In this document: positions 45,228-54,094 of the stretch, one piece after another | How the letters are laid out: every line of letters starts with the position of its first letter | How positions within the stretch are numbered: the first letter of the stretch is position 1 | NCBI GenBank assembly: GCA_973895155.1 | Contig: OZ316896.1 | Location: 7,068,001-7,132,000 of the forward strand | Direction of reading: 5' to 3' | From: Marsupella aquatica | Lineage: Eukaryota > Marchantiophyta | Length of the DNA: 64,000 bases | Position numbers and translations under genes: made by a program | The notes under the pieces: model-generated | The model's database searches: none | The model's input: the letters and a program-made list of their open reading frames with translations, nothing else | Told to the model about the DNA's origin: nothing

Positions 45228-47815
45228 ATGTCGCACATGATCCTTTCCAGTTCGGCCATACGATTCTGGACTCAGTTCCTGTCTATCGGAGGGCACTTGG
45301 TCGACTCATTGAAACATGTCAATCCACGCCGATATGAGATCAAACGCGAATACGAGAGAGCCATCCGCCTAGCAAGCCGCCACCACTATCTCCTTAACTT
45401 TGAGTACCCATCCCAGAGCGAGCTTTACCGACCCAAAGAGGTATCAGGGTACTTCTTCGATGGAGGCAAATACATCGGCTTCTGGGAGGCACTGCTTCGG
45501 CTTCCGGACGAGGTCTTCAATATTCCGGGCACGATCAACTTACAGCGGCACCACTTTGACCACATCCCCGCTCGGGTCTGGGCTATCATCAACGGCGAGT
45601 TCAACACTACTCGGTCGATAGGACCATCTTCACTTACGTCGGAAAACCTCCACCGGCACTTGCAGAACTTCATGGCAACTATACCATCAACAACCAGTGC
45701 CGGCCAACCCGTGCCCGTACCCGCACCTACACCTCCTCGGCCTTAGCCAAGCCGGTCCCCGCCACCGGTTCCACCACCTCTCCGAGTACGATCCGTGGTG
45801 AATGCGGTACATATTAGCTCCGAAGACGAGGAGGCTCACCCTCCTCTGAATCGATGACCGTGGGGTACAAACAACCCCGCACCACCCCAGCAAGCCCAAG
45901 GGGACAACACGGTAACCTAGTGGCCCCGGCACCAATACTCACGGCAGTCGTGCTACCACCACCTGACCGAGAGGATGGAGAGATGTCCCCTTCTTCTAGT
46001 CACCCCAGGAATCAGTCTCGGGGTAGGAAGAGGAAGGAGCCCGCAGCCGTATCCGGGTTGCCTTTTGCCACGATTGCGGTAGCCAAGCTGACCATGCATC
46101 GCATGGGGGACAACGTTCACAAGAACATCCTCCACCCCAAGCATGCATGCTATCTGAAGACCCAGGGGTTTGAGCACCTCGCCTCTCTCCCTTGGAACGG
46201 AAGCAGGTATTACGGGTAGGATATGACGGAGTTCATTCAGAACTTTGACGAGGCCCATCAACAAACCCGAGCGCACGAGAGAGTGATGTGTCTCGATGAG
46301 GCACATCTGAAGATGATTTTTGGCTTACCCGAGGGGATAAACCGGGTAGAGTCGTGGGCTCCTGGGGGCAAGGGAGCTAAATACCAGTCATCTAGCTTCC
46401 CGGCCGAAGGGGTAGTGGACAATGGGTTCTTAATGAGGACGTACCTCATCCCGGAGGTAGTAGAACGCCTAGAGTTCCAGCAATATGCCCTCCACATGAT
46501 GGAACCTAGAGGAGAAATATCGGCCGCTCAGGTCATCCAGGTGGAGAACTATCGGCCCAGGAAGTGGGCGTCCTTCTTCGTCAAGAAGTTCCACGAGGAG
46601 ATGGAGCGGAGAAGGAAGATTTGTACCTTGGTGGGAGGGCGTACTTCGCTAGCCACGTCGAAATCATCCTCGAGTGGTACACTCGTTTTGACCGCTGGAG
46701 TCTCCCGCGTCTCAATGAGCCCAAGCTGACCCCGCCAAAATGGGTGTTCCCAGCCCCTGGCGACCGCAGCCCGAGGCCCAAAGTCTGGCAGTTGCAAGTC
46801 CTGCTATCCCGGCCCCGCAACCCGCCGCTGCCGCCCCGCCAGGCATACCCATTGACGTTATTGCGACCTTAGACGCGATCAATCGGGACAATGCCATCGA
46901 AGCCGGGCCGGATGAAGCCGTACCCGAAGAAGATACCACGGTGGCCGGGGAGACTCCGTCACCCCCCGCAATGGTGCAGGAGAACCACCCACCTCCAGTG
47001 GAACCCGCCCCTTCGACCGACTTACCTCAAGGGCTGGATGTGTCCACTCCTACTCCCGCACGGGTTGGAGTATGCCCGTGCCCAAATCCAGAGGGACACA
47101 GTCTAGACCATCCGGAACTCTTTGCGTCGGGCACTTTTTTGAACAGGTTGTTGGGAGATTTCTTGCAACAGATCTCTCGGGACACCGGGGAATACATGGC
47201 CCAGAGGGTGGCCTACTTCTTCAACCAGGAGTTGGTTGCGGCAGTAAGGGCAGGACATGCGCAGGCAGAGACCGCACAGAGAATAGAGCGATATCGGGTT
47301 GACTCTGCCTACCTGAAGGACAAAGTGGCAACCCTGGAGGCTGAACTCCAGCAACTACGGCCTCAGGTAACGGCCACGGAGGACCAGGTCGCCGAGGCTA
47401 GAGCCCAAGCAGCGTTGGCAGTACAGGCCGGGATTGGAAAGGACGCCAAGATTGCGCGGCTCCAAACCAAGATTGACGGTGTGTAGGGGCAAGCCGTCAG
47501 TTGGCAAAAGGATTTGGAGGAAGCTGACTCCAGGTCTCAGCGGGAATAGCCGAGATTGACGCCCTGAAGGCAGAGGTGGCACGGCTTCAAGGAGAAGCCA
47601 CTATACAGGCCCAGTTGGTGGACAAGCTGACGAGCGACACCCAGCAACTGGAGGAGGCATGCCAGGAAGCCGCGGAAGAGGCAGACACGGCAAAGCGGGA
47701 AAACGAATCTCTGCTGGACCAGGTCCAGCTACTCAAGCAGGACGCCGACAGGCTCAGAAGGCAGCGGGATAGCCGCTCCCACTCAGGCGGCTCTGGCAAG
47801 CGTGCCAGACATTAG
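45228..47815 (+). pseudogene. Coding region of the GC-rich insertion: Pro-rich and coiled coil, function unknown
   Basis: Open segments follow one another: 45228-45746 (ATG start, WTQFLSIGGHLVDSLKHVNP, YFFDGGKYIGFWEALLRLPD), 45854-46729 (basic NQSRGRKRKEP, then HPKHACYLKTQGFEHLASLP, and after an in-frame TAG at 46217, FIQNFDEAHQQTRAHERV and FGLPEGINRVESWAPGG), 46564-46872 in another frame (FASHVEIILEWYTRFDRW), 46740-47486 (Pro/Ala-rich, then FLNRLLGDFLQQISRDTGEY and a coiled coil), and 47576-47815 (coiled coil ending in a basic tail). These read as one protein damaged by two stops and about three frameshifts. The overall order recalls retroelement gag or plant TE-encoded structural proteins, but no domain is recognised. 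Confidence 0.5.
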
Positions 47816-48687
47816 TGGCAGAGTAGGATTAGAGTAGAGTTAGGAATAGCTCAATTAAGCTATAGGGACAAGCACCTGCCCTGGTTAGGGCAGCACTGCC
47901 ATGTTGTACAACCTGCGTAGATTAGGATCTTCTAATAAGACAAGCCGTTTTCCGGCCTGACAGCCAGCTTAGTTAGGACCTTAGTTAGCAAATCTTCGGG
48001 CGTGAGGGCACTCCGTTCCTCAGCCCTTAGTATTTAGTGCGCCCCTCGGTAGAAGCAAGGGGGGGTTTTTAGGCTCAGTGTGGGGCATCCGCGGTATGTG
48101 CAGGGAGTCCCGACCTCTGGGAGTGAAAGAGTACCGAGGGGAGGGTGTGGGACTAAGCTCGCTGGGCGAGTGCGGAGCCGGGCTCTGTTGTAGTGTACAC
48201 CCTCGGCCTTGGACCTGTTCATTCCGGAGCTTTCGGGTCAACTAAGTGTACGCATATGTCTCCTTTGTAGTAAAATCCTTCCCCATTATTTCCTTCGTGT
48301 AAATCGAGATTGTATGCTTGCACGTATGTGTATGTGTGAATCTCGTGTATAGGTGCCAACGCTTGGCCGAACGCACTACCCAAGTCGGGCACGGGGTGCA
48401 GCTTGCGGGTAGTGGTTGCGAGCCCGGGTTGAGTACCCATATCATCGAATCCGGATCAAAGGCGGACGACACGAAGGCTTAGAGGCTAAGCCGGGGTCGA
48501 TCCTGCTATCGACTGAGGAACACAAACCATACCTAGGAGGTGTCTGTATGTGACAATAGGCGCACTTAGCGCTAGTTTACGTGAGTTAGGTGCATTCCAT
48601 GTATCCCTCCCTGCCCGAACCCTCATTTTGACGAAGGATGTGCCTATCTAAGCCGAAGCCCGGGTTAAGGCCTAGGTTGACGTGACA

Positions 48688-49350
48688 CTCTCCATGCATG
48701 GAACTCAGTTCCTTGATTAGTCAACACCTCAGCTAGTGCTCCAAAATGACTGAGTACACAATCCAAAAATGTGGCAGCAACTCCTCCACTAGCTTTATCT
48801 AGCAATGCCACTAGCTCAATCCACTTGGAGAAATGCTCAACCATAACCAAAACATAACGGTTATGTCGTTGGGTGAGAGACAATGGACCAACAAAGTCCA
48901 AACTCCATCTATACCCCAAACCCATGATCGGCAATGGATGCAACTGGGGAGTGGGAGCATTAAATGATGCCCTCACTCGATCACATACCACACACTTAGC
49001 TATCAGTTGCTGGACATGAGTGTGCATACCACGTCACCAATACTGTGTCTGCAGCAAATTGTAAGTGCGTTTCACACCAAAGTGACCCAACTCCTCGTGC
49101 GCATGTTGCACCAAATGTACTTGTTGTGATGATTTTGGTACCACCAATACCTTACCATCACGTAGTACTCTCAAAAGATGGTTTCCTTCCCATCAAAACC
49201 TCTTGGCTCTTTGCAGAACCCTGTCACCAATAGAACCAGTGCGCAAGTATTCCAACACTCTCTCATCATTGTGAATATCCCGCTGTCCAATCACAACCTC
49301 ACCAACATCCATATATATAGACTCATAATCTACTAGACAGATCCATTGCA
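48688..49350 (-). pseudogene. Gypsy integrase N-terminal half
   Basis: Minus strand: after the RNase H end, RDIHNDERVLEYLRTGSIG, then the zinc-binding HHCC module (HAHEELGHFGVKRTYNLLQ and CVVCDRVR), then the integrase core starting RWSLDFVGPLSLTQRHNRY (first Asp), VMVEHFSKWIELVAL and VLTNQGTEFHA (second Asp position replaced by the NQGTEF form). Two stops (TGA in RF-WEGN and in YW-RGM) mark it as dead. It continues at 44755 after the insertion, and is cut off at about 49350 next to a telomeric repeat. Confidence 0.8.
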
Positions 49351-49361
49351 TGCTGGAACCC

Positions 49362-49387
49362 AACCCTAAACCCTAAACCCTAAACCC
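49362..49387. repeat. Interstitial telomeric repeat (CCCTAAA), about 3.7 units
   Basis: AACCCTAAA CCCTAAA CCCTAAA CCC, the plant telomere unit, perfect. It sits at the junction of the truncated gypsy element (to about 49350) and a truncated inverted LINE (from 49388). Confidence 0.9.
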
Positions 49388-50185
49388 ATCTTTAGCTCCG
49401 TCACCTCCTTGCTGAGTGTGGTAATCTCAATTGCGGAGTTTTCAGCCACAACTAAGATTTTCTCAAGCAAAGCCTTGAGATGGGCAATCTCCTCCGTTGC
49501 CATCACAAAGCTTTTCCAGTGATACACTCTCGCTGTTTCCAATGCTCTGGCAAAGTCTGAGCTTAAACCGCAGCCAATTTCCCTTCCAACTCGAAGTGAA
49601 ATTTCGCCCCAAGCTCAGAATTGCGAAACTGGAGACGTAACAGATCGTGCATGCTAAAGTGCATATCAAACGATGTCGGTTGCAGCTCTAACTTTGCCAG
49701 TGATACATTCTTGCTGTTTCCAATGCTCTGGCAAAATCTGAGCTCAAACTGCAGCCGATTGCCCTTCCAACTCGAAGTGAAATTTCGCCCCGAGCTCAGA
49801 ATCGCGAAACTGGAGACGTAACAGATCGTGCATGCTAAAGTGCATACCAAACGATGTCAGTTGCAGCTCTAACTTTGCCAGTGATACATTCTCGCTGTTT
49901 CCAATGCTCTGGCAAAGTCTGAGCTTAAACTGCAGCCGATTGCCTTTTCAACTCGAAGTGAAATTTCGCCCCGAGCTCAGAATCGCAAAACTGGAGACGT
50001 AACAGATCGCACATGCTAAAGTGCATACCAAACGATGTCGGTTGCAGCTCTAACTTTGCCAGTGATACATTCTCGCTGTTTCCAATGCTCTGGCAAAGTC
50101 TGAGCTTAAACCGCAGCCGATTGCCCTTCCAACTCGAAGTGAAATTTCGCCCCGAGCTCAGAATCGCGAAACTGGAGACGTCTGT
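49388..50185 (-). mobile_element. Inverted, 3'-truncated LINE-1 copy: 5' UTR monomers and start of ORF1
   Basis: Minus strand: 181-bp monomers (about 50180 to 49510), then the first about 110 bp of ORF1 (start codon region near 49500, matching 53303-53420 of the full-length LINE), ending at the telomeric repeat. Loss of the 3' end is the opposite of normal LINE truncation. Open frames over the monomers are by-products of the repeat. Confidence 0.85.
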
Positions 50186-50339
50186 AGTTTCTGAAGTTGG
50201 TCCACCATATCTGATCAATCCTGACCTCATGGAGAGTATCATATAGGCTAAGCTTCTCCATCTGCAAAACTGAAGCACCTCATTCTCAAAATCAAGAATT
50301 CAACAGTTTGAATCAAACAAACTAACCAAAGACTCTTGC

Positions 50340-50720
50340 ACTTTCTCACTCCACAGACTTTTGCAAGGATTTCCCAAGGACTTCAAGTCCTTCCTCACTC
50401 CAAGTCCTTGGTAAATCCTTAGAGTCCTTACCAAAGGACTTAGCCAAGGACTCAGTGTTCTTGTCGACGGACTAATTGTCCTTGCCCAAGGACTTCTGTC
50501 CTTTCCCAAGGACTCCGGTCATTTCCCAAGGATTGTGTGTCCTTGCCCAAGGACTCCGTGTTCTTTCCCAAGGACTCTGCCCAAGGACTCCAAGTCCTAG
50601 ACATGGCCGAAGGACTCCCAGTCCTTGCCCCACGTCTCCAATAAGTACTTCAAGTGCTTATGAAGGACTTCAAGTGCTCAAGCGAGAACTGAAACTCCTT
50701 AAGAAGGACTTGAACTTCTT
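50340..50720. repeat. Array of AAGGACT/AGTCCTT hairpin words
   Basis: About fifteen irregular copies of CCCAAGGACT-nnn-(A)GTCCTT at 20-30 bp spacing. Perfect or near-perfect hairpins include AAGGACTTCAAGTCCTT (50376-50392), AAGGAC-TTCT-GTCCTT (50488-50503), AGGACT-CCA-AGTCCT (50584-50598) and AAGGACT-CCC-AGTCCTT (50610-50626). AAGTACTTCAAGTGCTT (50643-50659) keeps pairing through a G-T pair. A 91-codon frame over it is a by-product. Confidence 0.75.
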
Positions 50721-50956
50721 GGCCCTTGTTGTCCGAGTCCTGCTAGTGTGACAAACCATAATGACAACCAAAGGCAAACAAATAAAGGACAAAATAACAT
50801 CACAAGGTAGGAAACCCATAGTTACCTGCTTGATCTCTACAACTAGTTCACAGTAGTGGCTCTTGTTTTCCGCCCTGATTTAGTTTGCTGCACATAAAAC
50901 AATTTTCTATATTATTCAGTTTACAGCACCCAAAGAAAAACATTCTTCCTTTGCTA

Positions 50957-52379
50957 CGGGTCTCTCACAAGAAGTTGCAATCTTTTCCTGGAGTTTGATG
51001 ACTTGGGAGGAACAACTTGGGATTGGGTTGCACTCCTGGACTGTGGAGGAGATGTTTCTCCTGCTTCAGTTTGAACGAGGCTCAACAGTTGCCTGAATGA
51101 AACATGAGAGAGAGACTCACTGGGAGTGAAGGGCAAGGTGCCAAGCTCAAGAGGTGTTAATGGGGTACTGGTCACCTTGCTAGCTACTTCACTCTCCTGC
51201 TTCTGTTTCTTCCTCACATGCAGTCCGATGGCTGCTGTGGAATTGAACACTGGCATTTTAGGAGACTCATCCTCAGGGGCACCCTGTTCATGCACCACAC
51301 TAGTGTGGTCCACATTGTTCAACAACACAGTTGCTTGGACCTCGGCTTGTTCCTGCACACACAATGACAACATTCACTTAATGGCCCAACTAAAAAGTAA
51401 CTCAAACTGTCCAACTACCTAAACATGACCTGCAGGCCTAGTCTGGTTATACACATACCACTGCTTGCGTGGACTGCATCTGTTGCAAAAGGTGACGACG
51501 TGTGCCCAATTGGACACTGTTAGCCCCATATGTTGCCTTCATCTCCTAAATATAGGAGCCTTCACCTGACGGCAGCTTGTCTACCGCTCTCTTTGGAAGA
51601 CCCCAACTTCGAATCCAATCTTCACAAAAGGGTTCCCCACAAGCAAAGCAACAGCTTGTCCTTGTTTTATCCCCCAACAAGGTAAATAAACAATGCGGAT
51701 GATAGGCGTGGCCACAACTTGTTGGAACCCAATTGAAACAATGATACCCGTGGCAACAAACTGGACAATTACTCACGAACACTTCAGTTCCCACTATCAC
51801 AATTGATGTGGGAACAAATCAAGGCTGCAATGTTGGACATGGATTGGATACCACAGGCTCCAAAATGGCCAATTCAGCCTTTTGAGCTGCTGCAGCCAAC
51901 TCCAAACGCTTCACATGTCCTTCCAACTGTGATTCCACAACTTTCAAACGAGCCACCTTGTATGGTAACTGTTCAAAGCGCTTCTTCCTGGTCTCAATGA
52001 GCTTCTCAAATGTAGCCATCCCCTTTACGATAAATGACTCAGATTCCTTCAAAGCCTCCATGGCCCTGTTACCCTCCTCCAACTTCTGTTGCAGGATAAC
52101 AACTTAGCTTTCCTGCCCACCCCAAAAAAGATATGCACACGACAACATTATTTGCAGCTCATCGTCAATGCATCAATGCCTCGTCCTGCTAAATTGAATC
52201 CAACATCTCAACTAAACATATATATCCAGCCTACAGATAGTTTGATGGACACAGGGACAGGTATATATATGGTCTGACATTGTACCTCCTCATCTTGCTC
52301 TCCCTTGAGCTCCTCAAGCTCTATTTCCATTGACATGTCATCATACAAGGTGTCTGTGGCCTTCACTTTGATTCTCACA
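50957..52379 (-). pseudogene. RING-like zinc-finger gene remnant
   Basis: Minus strand, four inferred exons or parts: about 52379-52287 (VRIKVKATDTLYDDMSME, donor GTACAA), 52085-51443 (coiled coil KLEEGNRAMEALKESESFIV, then CPVC, SCGHAYHPHC, CFACGEPFCEDWIRSWGLP), and 51360 to 50957 (HEQGAPEDESPKMPVFNS ... SRKRLQLLVRDP, stop). Acceptors at 52086-52087 and before 51360, and a donor GTATGT near 51442, are consistent. The zinc ligands suggest a RING-variant finger; similar Cys/His patterns ending in W-S-G occur in TE-linked proteins of seed-free plants. Two in-frame stops (TGA 51817-51819, TAG 51546-51548) break it, both explicable by C-to-T changes. The 5' part ends at a LINE tail. Confidence 0.45.
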
Positions 52380-52539
52380 TGGTAATGGTAATGGTAATGT
52401 ATTATAAGCTCCGGGACCATGAAAGTCAAAGGAGCTGCCACAAAAAGTAAAGTACAATGCAATCAAAGAAAAGAGCAACCAAAAGAGATTGCTCAGAAGA
52501 GGACAACTATGTCCTCAAAGAAACTATGGACCTAGAGAG
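52380..52539 (-). mobile_element. 160-bp inverted copy of the LINE-1 3' end
   Basis: The minus strand matches 57222-57390 of the full-length LINE (end of ORF2, 3' UTR, CATTAC tail), with the tail at 52380-52399. It lies head-to-head with the full LINE that starts about 15 bp later. Confidence 0.85.
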
Positions 52540-52556
52540 CCCTCCACATTTGCAAG

Positions 52557-53236
52557 TTTCGCGATTCTGAGCTCGGGGCAAAATTTCACTTCGAGTTGGA
52601 AGGGCAATCGGCTGCGGTTTAAGCTCAGATTTTGCCAGAGCATTGGAAACAGCAAGAATGTATCACTGGCAAAGTTAGAGCTACAACCGACATCGTTTGG
52701 AATGCTCTTTAGCATGCGCGATCTGCTACGTCTCCAGTTTCGCGATTCTGAGCTCGGGGCAAAATTTCACTTCGAGTTGGAAGGGCAATCGGCTGCGGTT
52801 TGAGCTTAGATTTTGCCAGAGCATTGGAAACAGCAAGAATGTATCACTGACAAAGTTAGAGCTGCAACCGACATCGTTTGATATGCACTTTAGCATGCAC
52901 GATCTGTTACGTCTCCAGTTTCGCAATTCTGAGCTTGGGGCGAAATTTCACTTCGAGTTGGAAGGGAAATCGGCTGCGGTTTAAGCTCAGACTTTGCTAG
53001 AGCATTGGAAACAGCGAGAATGTATCACTGGCAAAGTTAGAGCTGCAACCGACATCGTTTGGTATGCACTTTAGCATGCACGATCTGCTACGTGTCCAGT
53101 TTTGGGATTTTGAGCTTGGGGCAAAATTTCACTTCGAGTTGGAAGGGCAATCGGCTGCGGTTTGAGCTCAGACTTTGCCAGAGTGTTGCAAACAGTGAGA
53201 GTGTATCACTGGCAAAGGTAGAGCTGCAATTGACAT
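52557..53236 (+). repeat. LINE-1 5' UTR: 3.75 tandem monomers of 181 bp
   Basis: Unit starts TTTCGCGATTCTGAGCTCGG at 52557, 52738, 52919 and 53100, exactly 181 bp apart; the last unit is cut at about 53236. The same monomers, inverted, occur at 49510-50180. By analogy with rodent L1 monomers they may carry the LINE promoter, but no promoter motif is obvious. ORF1 begins 67 bp downstream. Confidence 0.88.
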
Positions 53237-53302
53237 CCTCTACTGCTCCCAATTTCTATTTGTCGTCTAAGAGTACATTCTAACAACAGTTTCAGCTTTG
53301 TG

Positions 53303-54073
53303 ATGGCAACGGAGGAGATTGCCCATCTCAAAGCTTTGCTTGAGAAAATCTTAGTTGTGGTTGAAAACTCCGCAATTGAGATTACCACACTCAGCAAGGA
53401 GGTGACGAAGCTAAAGAATGAGAATGTCAAGCAAAAGAGGTTGATTAGTGATCTTCGATCTCAAACTCAGGAGAATGGTAAGCAACTCTCATTGCTTGCA
53501 TCGTGTTTTGGAGACATGGAGAAGAGTATGTGCCCAGAGAAATCAGTGATACATGAGGCTGTAGGGGAGATTGAGGAGAAGCTCAAAACCTTTGCACAGG
53601 CTGCAAAACAATCACATATGGAATTTGTCCAAGCCAAGGAGGAGGAGAGGAGAGCACTAGAGGAAGAACACAAGAACCAGCATGCAAGAGTCAGCAACTG
53701 CAAAATATCAGGCCTTGTTGAGGAGGAGAAGGAAGACACCAAGAAGGTAGCAATTTCATTCTTCCAATCTCAGATGAAAGTGCATGACCCTATCATTTTG
53801 CAAGCATATAGGATTGGGCAAAAGAAGGGGGACCTTCCACGTCCAATCTTGGTGAAGTTTGCAGCTGAATCCGAGAAAGCTAGAGTGATGGCTAACAGGA
53901 GCATGCTTAAAGGGCTAAGGATTTGGTTGGATGATGATCTGACTCCCACACAAGTCCAAGCAAGGAAAATTGAGCTTGAGAAGGTGAGGGTAGCCAAAGA
54001 CCAAGGATTGGTAGCCTACTTGCGCAATGGACAAGCTGTTGTTACCAATAAGAAGAGAGTTGTTTCTAAATGA
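53303..54073 (+). CDS. LINE-1 ORF1: coiled coil and RNA-binding protein
   Basis: A 256-residue ORF1 protein of an L1-type LINE. Residues about 5-110 form a coiled coil (ALLEKILVVVENSAIEITTL, LSKEVTKLKNENVKQK), and residues about 125-250 hold an RRM-like and C-terminal domain pair (NCKISGLVEEEKEDTKKVAI, LPRPILVKFAAESEKARVM, LRIWLDDDLTPTQVQARK). ORF1 pro­teins trimerise and coat LINE RNA. The ATG at 53303 is chosen as the first in frame. The frame is intact. It stops with TGA at 54071-54073, in the same frame as ORF2. Confidence 0.85.
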   Translation: MATEEIAHLKALLEKILVVVENSAIEITTLSKEVTKLKNENVKQKRLISDLRSQTQENGKQLSLLASCFGDMEKSMCPEKSVIHEAVGEIEEKLKTFAQAAKQSHMEFVQAKEEERRALEEEHKNQHARVSNCKISGLVEEEKEDTKKVAISFFQSQMKVHDPIILQAYRIGQKKGDLPRPILVKFAAESEKARVMANRSMLKGLRIWLDDDLTPTQVQARKIELEKVRVAKDQGLVAYLRNGQAVVTNKKRVVSK

Positions 54074-54094
54074 TGGATCGGGACCTTGAGAGTC

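Larger units (their letters stand above)
44756..48687 (+). mobile_element. 3.9-kb GC-rich insertion of unknown class, with 5-bp target duplication
   Basis: This begins TGACGCC and ends GTGACA (TG...CA), flanked by CTCTA (44751-44755) and CTCTC (48688-48692). Deleting it with one flank copy restores the gypsy integrase frame across the join (EFHAWREFESLCE), so the ends are well placed. It is visibly GC-rich compared with everything around it. I find no direct LTR pair, long inverted ends, reverse transcriptase, or known transposase. It carries a TATA box (45122-45128), a coding region from 45228 to 47815 broken by several stops and frame changes, and a 0.9-kb non-coding 3' part. It could be a non-autonomous retroelement with gag-like coding, or something undescribed. 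Confidence 0.65.

Noticed and set aside
44756-48687. Ordinary LTR retrotransposon
   Set aside because: Comparing the first and last several hundred bases by eye showed no LTR pair, and no integrase or reverse transcriptase is present; left as unknown class.
49463-50278. Series of open frames over the inverted monomers (and the same at 52489-52984)
   Set aside because: They follow from the 181-bp repeat, which is not a multiple of three, so frames differ from unit to unit; not genes.
50340-50720. Possible CRISPR-like array
   Set aside because: Spacing and repeat words are irregular, no unique spacers of constant length, and the genome is a plant; it is a hairpin minisatellite.
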